Numbered from the stretch's first letter, positions 1 through 13,281 are shown. The stretch: 64,000 bases of DNA from Corynebacterium uterequi (GCF_001021065.1 NZ_CP011546.1:930001-994000), one strand, 5' to 3'. The notes: generated by a model from the sequence alone, not told the origin. Made by a program: numbers and translations.

Positions 1-1
1 G

Positions 2-439
2 GCCTCGATGTGCCCGGATGCCACGGTGGTGGGGGTGGACGCCTCGGCGTCGGCGTTGGAATTCGCTCGGCGTAATGCGCCGGATGTCACGCTGGTTCAG
101 GCAGATGTCAGGGAACTGATCCTCCCCGAGCTGCACGGCCGGGTGGATGTGGTGGTTTCTAACCCGCCTTATGTGCCGCTTGACGACGGCCTGGAGCCGG
201 AGGTGTACCACGATCCCCCGGAGGCCGTCTTTTCCGGGGCCGATGGCATGGACCTCATCCGGGCGTTTATGCCTTTGGTGGTGGCGCTGGCGGCCCCCGG
301 CGCGGTGGTGGGCGTCGAACACGATGACTCTACGTCGGCGGCGGTGGTTGATACCTTCCGCGACGCCGGCTTGGTCAATGTGGAGGCCATGACTGACCTG
401 GCGGGTCGTCCCCGTTTTGTCACCGCGGCTAAAGTGTAG
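2..439 (+). CDS. prmC: PrmC, peptide chain release factor N5-glutamine methyltransferase (5' end cut by window)
   Basis: C-terminal part of the enzyme that methylates the glutamine of the GGQ motif in release factors RF1 and RF2, using S-adenosylmethionine. The visible 145 residues hold the end of a class I methyltransferase fold: an acidic strand-2 end (VVGVDAS) and the diagnostic NPPYVP catalytic motif near residue 57 of the visible part, followed by the late strands of the sheet. The reading frame is open to the left edge, so the true start and the N-terminal helical domain lie outside the window. The stop at 437-439 is just ahead of the threonylcarbamoyl-AMP synthase start, the usual actinobacterial order prfA-prmC-sua5. 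Identification is firm from NPPY plus context. Confidence 0.9.
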   Translation, partial: ASMCPDATVVGVDASASALEFARRNAPDVTLVQADVRELILPELHGRVDVVVSNPPYVPLDDGLEPEVYHDPPEAVFSGADGMDLIRAFMPLVVALAAPGAVVGVEHDDSTSAAVVDTFRDAGLVNVEAMTDLAGRPRFVTAAKV

Positions 440-443
440 CCCC

Positions 444-1100
444 ATGAGCAAGATTTACTCCATGGCCGATCCCACCTCGCGACAGCAGGGCATCGCGGCG
501 GCCGTCGAGGCTGTTCGCGCCGGCCGCTTGGTGGTGCTGCCGACCGATACGGTGTACGGCCTTGGGTGCGACGCGTTTGACAACGAGGCTGTGGCGAAGC
601 TGCTCGCCACGAAGCGCCGCGGTCCGGACATGCCGGTCCCCGTGCTGGTCGGATCGTGGACCACCATCCAGGGGCTTACTCAGGGCTTGAGCGAGGACAC
701 GAAAACGCTGGTTGAGGCTTTTTGGCCGGGTGGGTTGTCGCTCGTCGTTCCGGAGGCGCCGAGCCTGCCGTGGAACCTGGGAGACACCCGTTCGACGGTG
801 ATGCTGCGGATGCCACTGCACCCGGTGGCTATCGAGCTGCTCCGGGAGGTGGGGCCGATGGCGGTGTCTTCGGCCAACATATCGGGTCAGCCGGCTCCGA
901 CGACGGCGACGGATGCCAAGCAGCAGCTGGGACGCGCTGTGTCCGTGTATCTGGATGGCGGGACGGCTGAGATCGGCGAGGCATCGACGATCGTGGACAT
1001 GTCCGGGCCACGTCCGGTCATCCTGCGAGAAGGAGCGATTACCGCCGAGCGCATCGGGGAGGTTCTGCGGGTTCCGGCGGAGGACCTGCGGCGCCGATGA
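444..1100 (+). CDS. L-threonylcarbamoyladenylate synthase (Sua5/YwlC/YrdC family)
   Basis: Makes threonylcarbamoyl-AMP from threonine, bicarbonate and ATP, the first step of the t6A37 modification of ANN-decoding tRNAs. The 218-residue protein is a YrdC domain: the N-terminal GRLVVLPTDTVYGLGCDA segment, a KRRGPDMPVPVLV stretch and the VSSANISGQPAPT motif near residue 150 are typical. It lacks the extra C-terminal Sua5 domain, which matches actinobacterial relatives. ATG at 444 was chosen over an upstream in-frame TTG at 417, because the upstream extension would overlap prmC and has no family counterpart. The stop overlaps the next start as ATGA (1097-1100), so the following gene is probably translationally coupled. 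Confidence 0.92.
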   Translation: MSKIYSMADPTSRQQGIAAAVEAVRAGRLVVLPTDTVYGLGCDAFDNEAVAKLLATKRRGPDMPVPVLVGSWTTIQGLTQGLSEDTKTLVEAFWPGGLSLVVPEAPSLPWNLGDTRSTVMLRMPLHPVAIELLREVGPMAVSSANISGQPAPTTATDAKQQLGRAVSVYLDGGTAEIGEASTIVDMSGPRPVILREGAITAERIGEVLRVPAEDLRRR

Positions 1101-2227
1101 CCCCGGTGGGGCTTCCTCTGCGTGAGCTGGCAGTAGTCATCCTCGTGGGGGCTGCGGTGACTTTCGTGTTAACCGGAGTCGTGCGGGTGGCGGCAATCCG
1201 CAGTGGCTTCGTCGCCGAAATCCGCCAGCGCGATGTGCACACCCAACCGACGCCGCGGCTGGGTGGCGTCGCTATGTTTACGGGCTTCGGCGCGGCCGTC
1301 TTCCTGGCCAACCAGCTACCGGCGTTAACCCGGGGCTTCATGCCCGTCACCCCGGAGATGACGGCGGTGATTGCCGCCGCCTTTGTCATCGTGGTGGTGG
1401 GCATCGTCGATGACCTCGTGGAACTATCGGCCCCGGTGAAGCTGGTGGGCCAGGTGGTTGCGGCAGTGCTGATGTCTCTGCTGGGGTTGTCCTGGTCGCT
1501 GCTGTTTGTGCCCTGGGGTGGCGGTACCACTGTGGTACTGGACCAGGCCTATTCGGTGCTCGTCACCACGGTGGTCACGGTGACCTTGATGAACGCGGTG
1601 AACTTCATCGACGGCCTCGACGGGTTGGCGGCCGGGGTGGGAATGGTCGCCGGCGGGGCCATTCTGGTCTACGCCCTCACGGTCTTGCATGACCTTGGTG
1701 GCGCGGTGAGCGCTTATCCGCCGGCCCTTATCGCCGCTGGTCTGGTCGGGGTGTGCGCCGGTTTCCTGCCGCATAACTTTGAGCCCGCGAGGATCTTTAT
1801 GGGCGACTCGGGCTCGATGCTCATCGGGTTGCTCCTGGCGGCGTCAGCGACGAGCGCCTCGGGCAAGATCGACCTGTCGCTGTACGGCGCAGTGGATCTC
1901 ATCGCGCTGATTAGCCCCCTGCTCGTCGTAGCGGCGGCGGTATTCGTGCCGGTGCTGGATCTCTCGATGGCGGTGGCGCGACGGGTGGCCAGGGGCGCGA
2001 GTCCCTTCACGGCGGATCGACAGCACCTTCACCACCGGTTGTTGGCGATCGGCCATAGCCACCGTCGAACTGTGCTCATCCTCTATTCGTGGGTGTCCGC
2101 GGTGGCTTTCGGCGCAGTGAGTTTTTCCATCGTCGCACCCCGCTGGGCACTGGCGGCGACGGTCGCGGCCCTGGTATGCGCCGGAGTGTTCACGGCGCGT
2201 CGAAGCTCGCCGCCACGGCTACGGTAG
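1097..2227 (+). CDS. wecA: WecA-type undecaprenyl-phosphate GlcNAc-1-phosphate transferase
   Basis: Integral membrane transferase of the MraY/WecA family. In mycobacteria and corynebacteria the homologue puts GlcNAc-1-phosphate on decaprenyl phosphate to start the linker between arabinogalactan and peptidoglycan. The 376-residue protein has about eleven hydrophobic segments and the family motifs: VDDLVELS near residue 112, NFIDGLDGLAAG near 170, FMGDSGSM near 233, and a cytoplasmic HLHHRLL motif near 315. It starts inside the stop of the preceding gene. Its own TAG stop (2225-2227) opens a TAGGCT hexamer that probably serves as -10 for the next gene. Polyprenyl acceptor and sugar are inferred from the family. 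Confidence 0.88.
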   Translation: MTPVGLPLRELAVVILVGAAVTFVLTGVVRVAAIRSGFVAEIRQRDVHTQPTPRLGGVAMFTGFGAAVFLANQLPALTRGFMPVTPEMTAVIAAAFVIVVVGIVDDLVELSAPVKLVGQVVAAVLMSLLGLSWSLLFVPWGGGTTVVLDQAYSVLVTTVVTVTLMNAVNFIDGLDGLAAGVGMVAGGAILVYALTVLHDLGGAVSAYPPALIAAGLVGVCAGFLPHNFEPARIFMGDSGSMLIGLLLAASATSASGKIDLSLYGAVDLIALISPLLVVAAAVFVPVLDLSMAVARRVARGASPFTADRQHLHHRLLAIGHSHRRTVLILYSWVSAVAFGAVSFSIVAPRWALAATVAALVCAGVFTARRSSPPRLR

Positions 2228-2230
2228 GCT
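2225..2230 (+). promoter_or_regulatory. -10 element TAGGCT for a leaderless atpI-like transcript
   Basis: TAGGCT lies 8 bases before the GTG at 2239, the spacing expected when transcription begins at the start codon. Its first triplet is the stop codon of the wecA-type gene. No good Shine-Dalgarno sequence precedes the GTG. Confidence 0.5.
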
Positions 2231-2238
2231 TTCTGGGT

Positions 2239-2655
2239 GTGACTTCGCAGTACAGTGACCACACTCGCCCCCTTAACCGAGCGCTTCGTTTCGGCACCCT
2301 GGCCCTAGGGGTCATCGTGGTGGTGTCGCTGGCTGGTTGGGGCTATGCCCGGGATCTTCCTGGTATCTGGGGAGTTGTGATCGGGGCGGCGATCGGCGGG
2401 AGCTTCGTGCTGACGACGGCTCTGAGCGTGCGCCTGACGGCCCACTCCACGCCGGCGAATACGATGGCCGTGGTCTTGGGCAGCTGGCTGTTGAAGATAG
2501 TTGTGCTCATCGTGGTCTTGGTCATCCTTCGGCCCTTGGCCTTCTACGACACGTTGGCGCTGTTCAGCACGGTCGTTGCGGTGTTGGTGGTGGTTCTCGC
2601 CGGGGAAGTGTGGGGCATCGTCACCACCAATGTCACATTCACGGGATCGGATTAG
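2239..2655 (+). CDS. AtpI-like small membrane protein upstream of the ATP synthase operon
   Basis: A 138-residue membrane protein with four hydrophobic segments (around residues 17-36, 40-60, 73-95 and 101-122). Position directly ahead of atpB and topology fit the AtpI / ATP synthase protein I group, which helps assemble the c-ring in other bacteria, but the sequence is poorly conserved and the role here is inferred from context. GTG at 2239 was chosen because the product from VTSQYSDH onward is coherent and a TAGGCT hexamer sits just upstream; a longer in-frame reading starting at 2089 would run inside the preceding gene. A 355-base gap separates it from atpB, so it may be transcribed apart from the main operon. 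Confidence 0.65.
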   Translation: MTSQYSDHTRPLNRALRFGTLALGVIVVVSLAGWGYARDLPGIWGVVIGAAIGGSFVLTTALSVRLTAHSTPANTMAVVLGSWLLKIVVLIVVLVILRPLAFYDTLALFSTVVAVLVVVLAGEVWGIVTTNVTFTGSD

Positions 2656-3010
2656 TCGTGATCTCCTCCTTCGTGATTACCTCTGTCGGGGGTATGTGAC
2701 GAAGAGTACATTGTCATTTTTCGGGCGTTCGACGCCGGGTTGTCGCAGGTAGGCGCTTCTGGGTGGGCAGGGGACAGGCTCGGGCAGCATCCTCAGCGGG
2801 GGAACTTTTTAGGCAACTGATAAGGTTCTACTCGGGTCCGGCGTCGTCCCACGAGGTGGGAGCGTGGTGCCCCTGCCACCGCGAGCGCAGATGTGCGACG
2901 GAGTCCGCTGCGGTGGTGGTGAGAGTATTGAGACGTCCATCGCACCGCGTGCGCAATCCGTGTTCGCGGCCCGAGAACGGGAGAGAACGCTGAGCGTTAC
3001 AACCTTGGCC
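2656..3010 (+). promoter_or_regulatory. Long leader and promoter region of the ATP synthase operon
   Basis: This 355-base gap holds no convincing gene. It contains an AT-richer block (ACTTTTTAGGCAACTGATAA at 2804-2823, running into GGTTCTACT) with a TAAGGT hexamer at 2821-2826 that could be a -10, a small perfect hairpin TCCCAC-GAG-GTGGGA at 2847-2861, and a purine-rich GGGAGAG at 2979-2985 about 25 bases before the atpB ATG. The operon promoter most likely lies here; which hexamers are used cannot be settled by eye. Confidence 0.4.
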
Positions 3011-3808
3011 ATGAAGGGGCACTTCCATGCCCCCGAATTGGATCCTGAATTTTTCCCGGGGCAAACCTATGACCAGATGCTGTTGGAAGACTTTGCCAAC
3101 GGCTGGTTCGCACTCGATCGGATTATGCTCGTCCGCCTGTTTATGGCGGCCGTGCTCCTGATCGTCTTCATGGTCGCCTTCCGCAACCCCAAGTTGGTTC
3201 CGAAGGGCTTCCAAAACGTCGCTGAGATCGCGGTCGACTTCGTCCGCATCAACATCGCAGAGGACATCCTCGGAAAGAAGGAAGGCCGGCGGTTCCTGCC
3301 GCTGCTCGCCACCATCTTCTTCTCCGTGCTGTTCATGAACGTCGCGACGATCATCCCCTTCCTGAACATCTCGCCTAACTCGCGTATCGGCATGCCGATC
3401 GTGCTGGCGGTTGCCGGGTATGTGGCGATGGTCTACGCCGGCGCTCAGCGATACGGGTTCGGCAAGTTCGTGAAGTCCTCTGTGGTCATTCCGAATCTGC
3501 CGCCGCTGCTGCACCTCCTGGTGGTGCCGATCGAGTTCTTCTCGACCTTCATCCTGCGTCCGGTCACCTTGGCTCTTCGTCTTATGGCGAACTTCCTGGC
3601 TGGCCACATCATCCTGGTCCTGCTGTACTCTGCCACGAACTTCTTCTTCTGGCAGCTCAATGCATGGACCTCGTTGTCCGGGTTGACCATTGTGGCGGCG
3701 ATTCTGTTCACCGTGTACGAGATCATCGTGATCTTCCTGCAGGCGTACATCTTCGCCCTGCTGGTGGCGGTGTACATCGAACTGTCCTTGCACGCCGACT
3801 CGCACTGA
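3011..3808 (+). CDS. atpB: ATP synthase Fo subunit a
   Basis: Membrane subunit a, which forms the two proton half-channels against the c-ring. The 265-residue product has the expected hydrophobic helices and the essential arginine in the penultimate-helix motif LALRLMANFLAGH (about residue 185), followed by a last helix ending in VAVYIELSLHADSH. The N-terminus MKGHFHAPELDPEFFPG is typical of corynebacterial AtpB. ATG 3011 has a poor ribosome site; in-frame TTG 3005 and CTG 2990 lie nearer a GGGAGAG sequence and remain possible. First gene of atpBEFHAGDC. Confidence 0.93.
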   Translation: MKGHFHAPELDPEFFPGQTYDQMLLEDFANGWFALDRIMLVRLFMAAVLLIVFMVAFRNPKLVPKGFQNVAEIAVDFVRINIAEDILGKKEGRRFLPLLATIFFSVLFMNVATIIPFLNISPNSRIGMPIVLAVAGYVAMVYAGAQRYGFGKFVKSSVVIPNLPPLLHLLVVPIEFFSTFILRPVTLALRLMANFLAGHIILVLLYSATNFFFWQLNAWTSLSGLTIVAAILFTVYEIIVIFLQAYIFALLVAVYIELSLHADSH

Positions 3809-3867
3809 CGCACCCCGCGCGAACCACGCGGTCAATTGAATACCCCTCCATCAACACTCACCGCTAG

Positions 3868-4155
<288 letters not shown>

Positions 4156-4223
4156 ACCAAGAGCGGACTATCAACCCTTGAGGGTGGCGTCCGCGTTACC
4201 CTCAAACGAGACTGGAGAGACTC

Positions 4224-4793
4224 ATGACGAACGTCTTTTACTTGCTTGCGGCGGAGGGGGAGTCCCTGCCTCTTGAGGGAGGCAACTCCATCCTCCTGCC
4301 CAAGACCTACGACATCGTCTGGTCCATCATTCCGTTCCTGGTCATCCTGATCGTCTTCTGGAAGTACGTACTTCCGAAGTTTCAGGAGGTCCTGACCGAG
4401 CGTGAGGACCGGATCAAGGGCGGCATTCAGCGCGCCGAGGCCGCCCAGGCCGAGGCCAAAGCCGCACTTGAGAAGTACAACGCGCAGCTCGCCGAGGCCC
4501 GCAACGAGGCAGCCGAGATCCGTGAACAGGCCCGCGTCAAGGGCAAGGAGATCGAGGCTGAGGCTCGCGCCAATGCCGAGGCAGAGTCCAAGCGCATCAT
4601 CGAGTCCGGCGAGAAAGCTCTGGCGGCGGAGCGGGAACGCGTCGTCGGTGAGCTGCGCGGGGAGCTTGGACAGAACTCGATCAGCCTCGCCGAGAAGATC
4701 CTCGGCAAGGAACTCTCGGCCGACGTTAAGCGGACCGAGTCGATCGACTCCTTCCTGTCCGAGCTGGATGCCATCGCCCCGGCCGGAAAGTGA
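4224..4793 (+). CDS. atpF: ATP synthase Fo subunit b
   Basis: Peripheral-stalk subunit b, 189 residues. One membrane helix (about residues 30-50, [19 protein letters not shown]) is followed by a long charged, alanine- and glutamate-rich coiled coil reaching to about residue 160. It links the membrane sector to the F1 head through the delta subunit. The gene is preceded by a GGAGAG ribosome site. Its last codons overlap the next gene as GTGA (4790-4793), implying coupled translation of b and delta. Confidence 0.95.
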   Translation: MTNVFYLLAAEGESLPLEGGNSILLPKTYDIVWSIIPFLVILIVFWKYVLPKFQEVLTEREDRIKGGIQRAEAAQAEAKAALEKYNAQLAEARNEAAEIREQARVKGKEIEAEARANAEAESKRIIESGEKALAAERERVVGELRGELGQNSISLAEKILGKELSADVKRTESIDSFLSELDAIAPAGK

Positions 4794-5614
4794 GCGACAT
4801 GCACGCAGCAAGCCGTGAGGCACTACAAACAGTTGCCAGCAAGGTAGACGAACTGGTCACCGGCGACCACGCCGTGGTCCTGGGGGCGCAAACCGGCATC
4901 GAGCTCTTCGAGGTTGTCGGGCTGCTCGACGAGGATCGCGCCCTACGGGTCGCCGTGTCTGATCCGGCGGCCACCGCGCAGCAGCGTGCGGGGATTGCCG
5001 ACGCTCTCTTCGGCGGGAAGGTCTCCGACCCGACGGCGTCTCTACTCCGCGCTGCGTCCACCGAGCAGTGGTCGAGCAGCAACGAGTTCCGCCGCGGACT
5101 GGTTCTGTGCGGTCGCCGCGCGTTGCTGCGCGCCGCCGAAGCCCAGGGACAACTCGAAGCCGTCGAAGACGAGCTGTTCGCGCTGTCGCGCCTGCTCGAT
5201 CGGGAAGGGGAGCTCACCCAGCTCCTCTCCGACCGCACCGCGGCGTCGAGCGCGAAGCGTGGCCTGTTGGCGAACGTGCTCTACGGGAAGGTCACCATGT
5301 TCACCGAGGCGCTCGCGCTGCAGGTGATCGGCCGCCCCGAACGTAACCCGATCGACGACCTGGCCGCTATCGCGGCTCAGGCCGCCGAACTGCGGGGACG
5401 TACCGTCGCCCACGTCGTCTCCTCGGGAGCACTGAATGATGGCCAGCAAGCGGCACTAGCCGAGAAGCTGGGACGTATTTACGGCCGGGAGATGGCCATC
5501 CACACCGAGGTTGACCCCAGCCTCCTCGGAGGGGTGACCATCCGTGTCGGCGACGAGATCATTGACGGTTCTACCCGGGGCAAGCTGACCCGGATGCGTG
5601 CCGCGCTCGCGTAG
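4790..5614 (+). CDS. atpH: ATP synthase F1 subunit delta
   Basis: Subunit delta joins the peripheral stalk to the top of F1. At 274 residues it is longer than the roughly 180-residue enterobacterial protein, as usual for corynebacterial and mycobacterial delta chains. The C-terminal region [21 protein letters not shown], ending in [17 protein letters not shown], carries the family signature. GTG 4790 overlaps the atpF stop; ATG 4799, three codons in, is an alternative start. Unlike in mycobacteria, no b-type segment is fused to it. Confidence 0.94.
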   Translation: MSDMHAASREALQTVASKVDELVTGDHAVVLGAQTGIELFEVVGLLDEDRALRVAVSDPAATAQQRAGIADALFGGKVSDPTASLLRAASTEQWSSSNEFRRGLVLCGRRALLRAAEAQGQLEAVEDELFALSRLLDREGELTQLLSDRTAASSAKRGLLANVLYGKVTMFTEALALQVIGRPERNPIDDLAAIAAQAAELRGRTVAHVVSSGALNDGQQAALAEKLGRIYGREMAIHTEVDPSLLGGVTIRVGDEIIDGSTRGKLTRMRAALA

Positions 5615-5675
5615 CCAACATCGGCCACAGTTGAAGTAAGTAATGCTGGAAAATACAACCGAGAGCAGGAAGAAC

Positions 5676-7316
<1,641 letters not shown>

Positions 7317-7372
7317 GTATTCGTACCCCTGCCATCACCGTCTAGATCAACAAGAAGGGAGGACAGTGAACA

Positions 7373-9795
<2,423 letters not shown>

Positions 9796-9806
9796 GGGAT
9801 ACCGCC

Positions 9807-10181
9807 ATGTCTAGCATCACCACGCAGCTGGTCGCAGTGGACCGTACGCTGTGGTCTGGTGAAGCCAAGCTGGTCACCGCCCAGACCACTGAGGGCGAGA
9901 TCGGTGTCCTGCCCGGCCACCAGCCGCTGCTCGGCCAGTTGGTCGACAACGGCATCGTGACCATCACTCCCGACGACGGCAGCGAGAAGCTCGTCGCCGC
10001 CGTGCAGAGTGGCTTCCTGTCCGTGTCCACGGACAAGATCACAGTCCTTGCCGAGCGGGCCGAATGGGCTTCGGAGATCAATGAGTCCGAAGCGCAGGAG
10101 AAGCTGTCTAGCTCGGATCCGAAGGAGAAGGCACGGGCGGAGGCGGCGCTCAAGGCGCTTCGCCGCGATCGTGCTTCCTAG
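9807..10181 (+). CDS. atpC: ATP synthase F1 subunit epsilon
   Basis: Rotor subunit that contacts gamma and the c-ring and restrains ATP hydrolysis. The 124-residue protein has the N-terminal beta sandwich ([19 protein letters not shown] is the signature) and a short C-terminal helical part ending [12 protein letters not shown]. Last gene of the operon, followed 31 bases later by a strong terminator hairpin. Confidence 0.95.
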   Translation: MSSITTQLVAVDRTLWSGEAKLVTAQTTEGEIGVLPGHQPLLGQLVDNGIVTITPDDGSEKLVAAVQSGFLSVSTDKITVLAERAEWASEINESEAQEKLSSSDPKEKARAEAALKALRRDRAS

Positions 10182-10212
10182 GCCGATAAAGGTAGCCTAG
10201 GTCACACTCTTT

Positions 10213-10256
10213 GGGGCCGCCTCACGGAATCACCGTGGAGGCGGCCCCTCATTTTT
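10213..10256 (+). terminator. Terminator of the ATP synthase operon
   Basis: A perfect 11-base stem, GGGGCCGCCTC (10213-10223) against GAGGCGGCCCC (10238-10248), with a further CACGG/CCGTG pairing inside the loop, is followed by TCATTTTT. It sits directly downstream of atpC. Confidence 0.85.
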
Positions 10257-10321
10257 CCCCCTTCCATGAGGGACTCATTAAAATATTCTGTTAATACCCA
10301 TGGACAGTAAGGGGAGTGTGC

Positions 10322-10783
10322 GTGAGATTCGCTATCGTGCTCGTCGTAGGTCTCGTGCTGGTTGCGGTTGCTCTCGCCGCGTGGCGCTTCCTCATCGTCC
10401 GCTCGCAGGGGACCGGCGGCTTGTTTCGCACCTCCTCCACTGGGGTCTGGGGAACCTGGCACTACGCCCTGCTGCGCTACAGCGGGGACGAGCTCCTCAT
10501 CTACCGGCTCACCTCGCTGCTGCCGGCGGCCGATATTGTCCTGCACCGCACGTTCCTATCCATCAAGAGCCACCGGCGCCCCCAGTCCGGCGAGTTGGAT
10601 GTCATTGACCCTGACACCGTCTTGATCACCATCGAGCATGGTCAACGCCAGTACGAATTCGCGCTCGAGCATCACGCCGCCAAGGCGATCATCGCCTGGG
10701 TGGAATCCGCGCCCTCGGAGCGCCAGGAGCGACGAGACCATCGAGCCCTCCTCATGAAGGCCAGGCGTCAGCGCGGGCGTTAG
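10322..10783 (+). CDS. DUF2550 family membrane-anchored protein
   Basis: A 153-residue protein with one N-terminal membrane helix ([19 protein letters not shown]) and a basic cytoplasmic-type domain. It belongs to DUF2550, a family of unknown function found next to atpC in mycobacteria and corynebacteria; [23 protein letters not shown] is characteristic. GTG 10322 is favoured over GTG 10316, because AAGGGGAG (10309-10316) would overlap the earlier codon and is properly spaced from the later one. Its stop codon TAG is the first triplet of the TAGGCT hexamer in front of nucS. Function is unknown. Confidence 0.8.
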   Translation: MRFAIVLVVGLVLVAVALAAWRFLIVRSQGTGGLFRTSSTGVWGTWHYALLRYSGDELLIYRLTSLLPAADIVLHRTFLSIKSHRRPQSGELDVIDPDTVLITIEHGQRQYEFALEHHAAKAIIAWVESAPSERQERRDHRALLMKARRQRGR

Positions 10784-10786
10784 GCT
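10781..10786 (+). promoter_or_regulatory. -10 element TAGGCT for leaderless nucS
   Basis: TAGGCT ends 7 bases before the nucS ATG (10794), so the transcript probably starts at the ATG itself. The hexamer begins with the stop codon of the DUF2550 gene. Confidence 0.55.
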
Positions 10787-10793
10787 GGTTCGC

Positions 10794-11486
10794 ATGCGTC
10801 TTGTCATTGCTCGTTGTAGCGTCGATTATGTGGGCCGGCTTCAGGCACACCTCCCGCTGGCCAAGCGCCTCATTCTGGTCAAGGCCGACGGTTCGGTGTC
10901 CATTCACGCCGACGACCGCGCCTACAAGCCACTGAACTGGATGACGCCGCCGTGCACCCTGACGGAACAACCCATCACGGACCTCGACGGGGAGGATACC
11001 GGCGAGTCCTTGTGGATCGTGGAGAACCCGAAGGGCGAGCAGCTGCGCATTACTCTCAGCGAGGTTGAGGTGGATACCTCCGTGGAGCTGGGTGTCGATC
11101 CGGGGTTGGTCAAGGACGGCGTCGAAGCCCACTTGCAGGAGTTGCTGGCCGAGCACATCACGACGCTGGGCTCCGGCTACACCCTGGTGCGGAGGGAATT
11201 CCCGACGGCTATTGGGCCAGTCGATATCCTGGCCCGCGACGCCGCCGGCCGTGCCGTCGCCGTGGAGGTGAAGCGACGCGGCGGTATCGACGGGGTCGAG
11301 CAGCTCACCCGCTATCTTGAGCTGCTCAATCGCGATGACCTCCTCAAGCCGGTAGTAGGAGTTTTCGCGGCGCAGGAGATTAAACCGCAGGCGAGGACGC
11401 TGGCGGAGGACCGGGGAATCAGGTGCATCACCCTGGACTACGACGATTTGCGCGGCATCGAGTCCGCCGAGCTGCGGCTCTTCTAG
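10794..11486 (+). CDS. nucS: NucS/EndoMS mismatch-specific endonuclease
   Basis: Endonuclease that makes double-strand cuts at mismatches and provides the non-canonical mismatch repair of actinobacteria, which lack MutS/MutL. The 230-residue protein has the N-terminal DNA-binding barrel ([16 protein letters not shown]) and a C-terminal nuclease domain with the PD-(D/E)xK residues in GPVDILARD and [10 protein letters not shown] (about residues 142-160). It ends in ELRLF, which fits the C-terminal sliding-clamp-binding tail reported for this family. No Shine-Dalgarno sequence precedes the ATG; a TAGGCT hexamer 7 bases upstream suggests leaderless expression. Confidence 0.95.
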   Translation: MRLVIARCSVDYVGRLQAHLPLAKRLILVKADGSVSIHADDRAYKPLNWMTPPCTLTEQPITDLDGEDTGESLWIVENPKGEQLRITLSEVEVDTSVELGVDPGLVKDGVEAHLQELLAEHITTLGSGYTLVRREFPTAIGPVDILARDAAGRAVAVEVKRRGGIDGVEQLTRYLELLNRDDLLKPVVGVFAAQEIKPQARTLAEDRGIRCITLDYDDLRGIESAELRLF

Positions 11487-11494
11487 GTGATGTA

Positions 11495-11749
11495 ATGGGA
11501 CGGAAAAACCGGCGACAGCGCCCCGAGCTACGCCAGCTCCCGGCCGACGGTTCCTCCTTCTACGGCACCCAGCGTGACGGGGACCTGCTGTACCGCCACA
11601 TGGGATCAGCCCGGGCGGTGAAGTACTACGTCTGCCCGGGGTGCAACCAGAATATCCCACCGGGCATCGCTCACATCGTGGCATGGGAGGACGGCAGAGC
11701 CGACTTCCGACGGCATTGGCACCGCGCCTGCTTCGAGCGGAGACGCTAG
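11495..11749 (+). CDS. Small basic protein with a CxxC...HxxxC motif
   Basis: An 84-residue, arginine-rich protein conserved by position after nucS in corynebacteria. The second half has CPGCNQNIPPGIAHIVAW followed by RRHWHRACF: a CxxC pair and a later His/Cys pair that could bind zinc like a small ribbon or a degenerate HNH finger. No function is known to me; a nucleic-acid-binding role is only a guess from basic charge and possible zinc site. ATG 11495 is eight bases after the nucS stop. Its TAG stop doubles as the start of a -10 hexamer for the next gene. Confidence 0.7.
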   Translation: MGRKNRRQRPELRQLPADGSSFYGTQRDGDLLYRHMGSARAVKYYVCPGCNQNIPPGIAHIVAWEDGRADFRRHWHRACFERRR

Positions 11750-11752
11750 GCT
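11747..11752 (+). promoter_or_regulatory. -10 element TAGGCT for a leaderless thiamine-binding-type gene
   Basis: TAGGCT ends 7 bases before ATG 11760 and starts with the stop codon of the CxxC protein gene, the same arrangement as in front of nucS. Confidence 0.5.
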
Positions 11753-11759
11753 CAGGGCC

Positions 11760-12068
11760 ATGATTGTTGCATTCTCCGTGGCCCCCACCGTGACTGAATC
11801 CCCGACCGCCGAGATGGCCGACGCGGTCGCCCGGGCCGTGAAGATCGTTCGGGAATCGGGCTTGCCGAACGAGACGACGGCCATGTTCACCACCCTGGAG
11901 GGGGAGTGGGACGAGGTTTTTGATGTGATTAAGCGGGCCACCGCTGCCGTGGAGGCGGTGAGCCCGCGGGTGTCGCTCGTCGTCAAGGCGGACATTCGCC
12001 CCGGCCGGACCGACATGTTGCACCAGAAGGTGCGTTCCCTGGAGGAAGCCCTCCAGGAGCTGGGCTAG
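11760..12068 (+). CDS. MTH1187/YkoF-type thiamine-binding family protein (DUF77)
   Basis: A 102-residue protein of the DUF77 / thiamine-binding family, small ferredoxin-like alpha-beta proteins that form tetramers. The N-terminus IVAFSVAPTV and the central segment FTTLEGEWDEVFDVIKRA followed by VSLVVKADIRPGR match the family well. Some members bind thiamine or its pyrimidine part, but ligand and physiological role here are unproven. It shares four bases (CTAG, 12065-12068) with the stop of the convergent metallophosphoesterase gene. Confidence 0.8.
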   Translation: MIVAFSVAPTVTESPTAEMADAVARAVKIVRESGLPNETTAMFTTLEGEWDEVFDVIKRATAAVEAVSPRVSLVVKADIRPGRTDMLHQKVRSLEEALQELG

Positions 12069-13240
12069 TTCACTGGCTGCACGTAATCCGGGAAGGGCAG
12101 CGGCGCCTTGAGTGGCTGCTTGATCGGGTTCATGTCCAGGCCCATGTCCTTGGCGAAGACGACCGAGGTGTCCGTGTAGACGCGCTCGGTCTTTTCGTCG
12201 AGGTTGAAAATCCGGGCCCCGCGCAGCGTGTGCATGTCCCAGGTGCCATCGCGCAGTCCGTAGGGGCCGAAGCCGGTGCCGGGGCAGTAGCCGAGCTCAA
12301 CGCCGAAGTAGTTGCCCATGTACGAGTTGATGTGGTCGTGGCCGCAGTAGATGCCGAGGACGTCGCCGCGCTCACGGACAGCGGAGTAGATCCCGGAGTT
12401 GATAAGGCCGGTGTAGCAGTCCTCATTCTTGACGCCGATGACCCCGAAGCGCTCGTCGGGGCCGGTTCCCTCGGAGGAGAACTGCTGCCCGAACCACATG
12501 TGGTGGTGCTCATAGGTCGGGATGTGGAAGAACATGAGGCCCGGAACCTTGGTGCCGTAGGTTTGCTCTGTCTGCTCGGAGAGGGTGCGGTACCAGTCGA
12601 TCTGCTGCGGGCGCAGCCAGTCGTAACCCATCATGTCCTTGATTTCCTGCCCGCCGGGATTCTCGGGAGCATAACGGCCGGAGTCGAAGAGCCACACGGC
12701 GAACTTCGGGGTACCGGCGGTGCCGTTGACGAGGAGCAGGCCATCGGAGTCACCATAGGTGTCGGTGGCGGCCGGGTTGAGGTTGTGCTTGTACTGGCGG
12801 ACGAACTCCACCATCTGCGGCTCGTACACGCCCGTGCCGGCGTCCTCGGTGGAGTCTTCGTCGTGGTTGCCGAAGGTGATGGCCCAGGGGATTCCGCGCT
12901 CCTCCATGGGCAGCACGACGTTGTTAATGGCCTGGTAGACCTCGGTATTGTTCGTCGGCCCGGAGGAGATGACGTCACCGTTGATGACGACGAAATCCGG
13001 CTTCTGCTCGTCGAGTACCTTGCGCTGGAATTCGATAGTGCGTTGGTCGGTCAGGTGATCGTCCTGCGTGTCGTTGAACTGGATAATCCGGAAGGTTCCG
13101 TCGTCGCCGAAGCGAAGGCTCGGGGCGGCGGAAGCAGAAGCGGAGGGGTCAATGGGGGCGTTTGCGTTGGCTGCCAGGGGAGCGGCGGCGGCGAGGCCGA
13201 CGGTCCCGGCAAGAAGATTGCGGCGGGAGAAGGTGGTCAC
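12065..13240 (-). CDS. Tat-exported calcineurin-like metallophosphoesterase
   Basis: Predicted secreted phosphoesterase of 391 residues. The N-terminus has a twin-arginine signal (SRRNLL, then a hydrophobic alanine-rich stretch to ANA around residue 28), so it is exported folded, probably with its metals. Metal-binding blocks are INGDVISSG, TFGNHDE, FHIPTYEH and CGHDH. The first block reads NDTQDD where a DxH motif is usual. The start is GTG 13240; a TACGTT hexamer 6 bases upstream suggests a leaderless transcript. Substrate unknown; phosphate scavenging is plausible. The second metallophosphoesterase near 20.4-22.2 kb shows the same DTQ variation. Confidence 0.82.
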   Translation of the reverse strand: MTTFSRRNLLAGTVGLAAAAPLAANANAPIDPSASASAAPSLRFGDDGTFRIIQFNDTQDDHLTDQRTIEFQRKVLDEQKPDFVVINGDVISSGPTNNTEVYQAINNVVLPMEERGIPWAITFGNHDEDSTEDAGTGVYEPQMVEFVRQYKHNLNPAATDTYGDSDGLLLVNGTAGTPKFAVWLFDSGRYAPENPGGQEIKDMMGYDWLRPQQIDWYRTLSEQTEQTYGTKVPGLMFFHIPTYEHHHMWFGQQFSSEGTGPDERFGVIGVKNEDCYTGLINSGIYSAVRERGDVLGIYCGHDHINSYMGNYFGVELGYCPGTGFGPYGLRDGTWDMHTLRGARIFNLDEKTERVYTDTSVVFAKDMGLDMNPIKQPLKAPLPFPDYVQPVN

Positions 13241-13281
13241 GCTCGGAACGTAGCACGCTTCTCCTCCCGCCGCAGTGCGAG

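Noticed and set aside
2763..2993. 76-codon open frame in the gap before atpB
   Set aside because: Arginine-rich string without motif, poor ribosome site, overlaps the probable promoter and leader of the ATP synthase operon.
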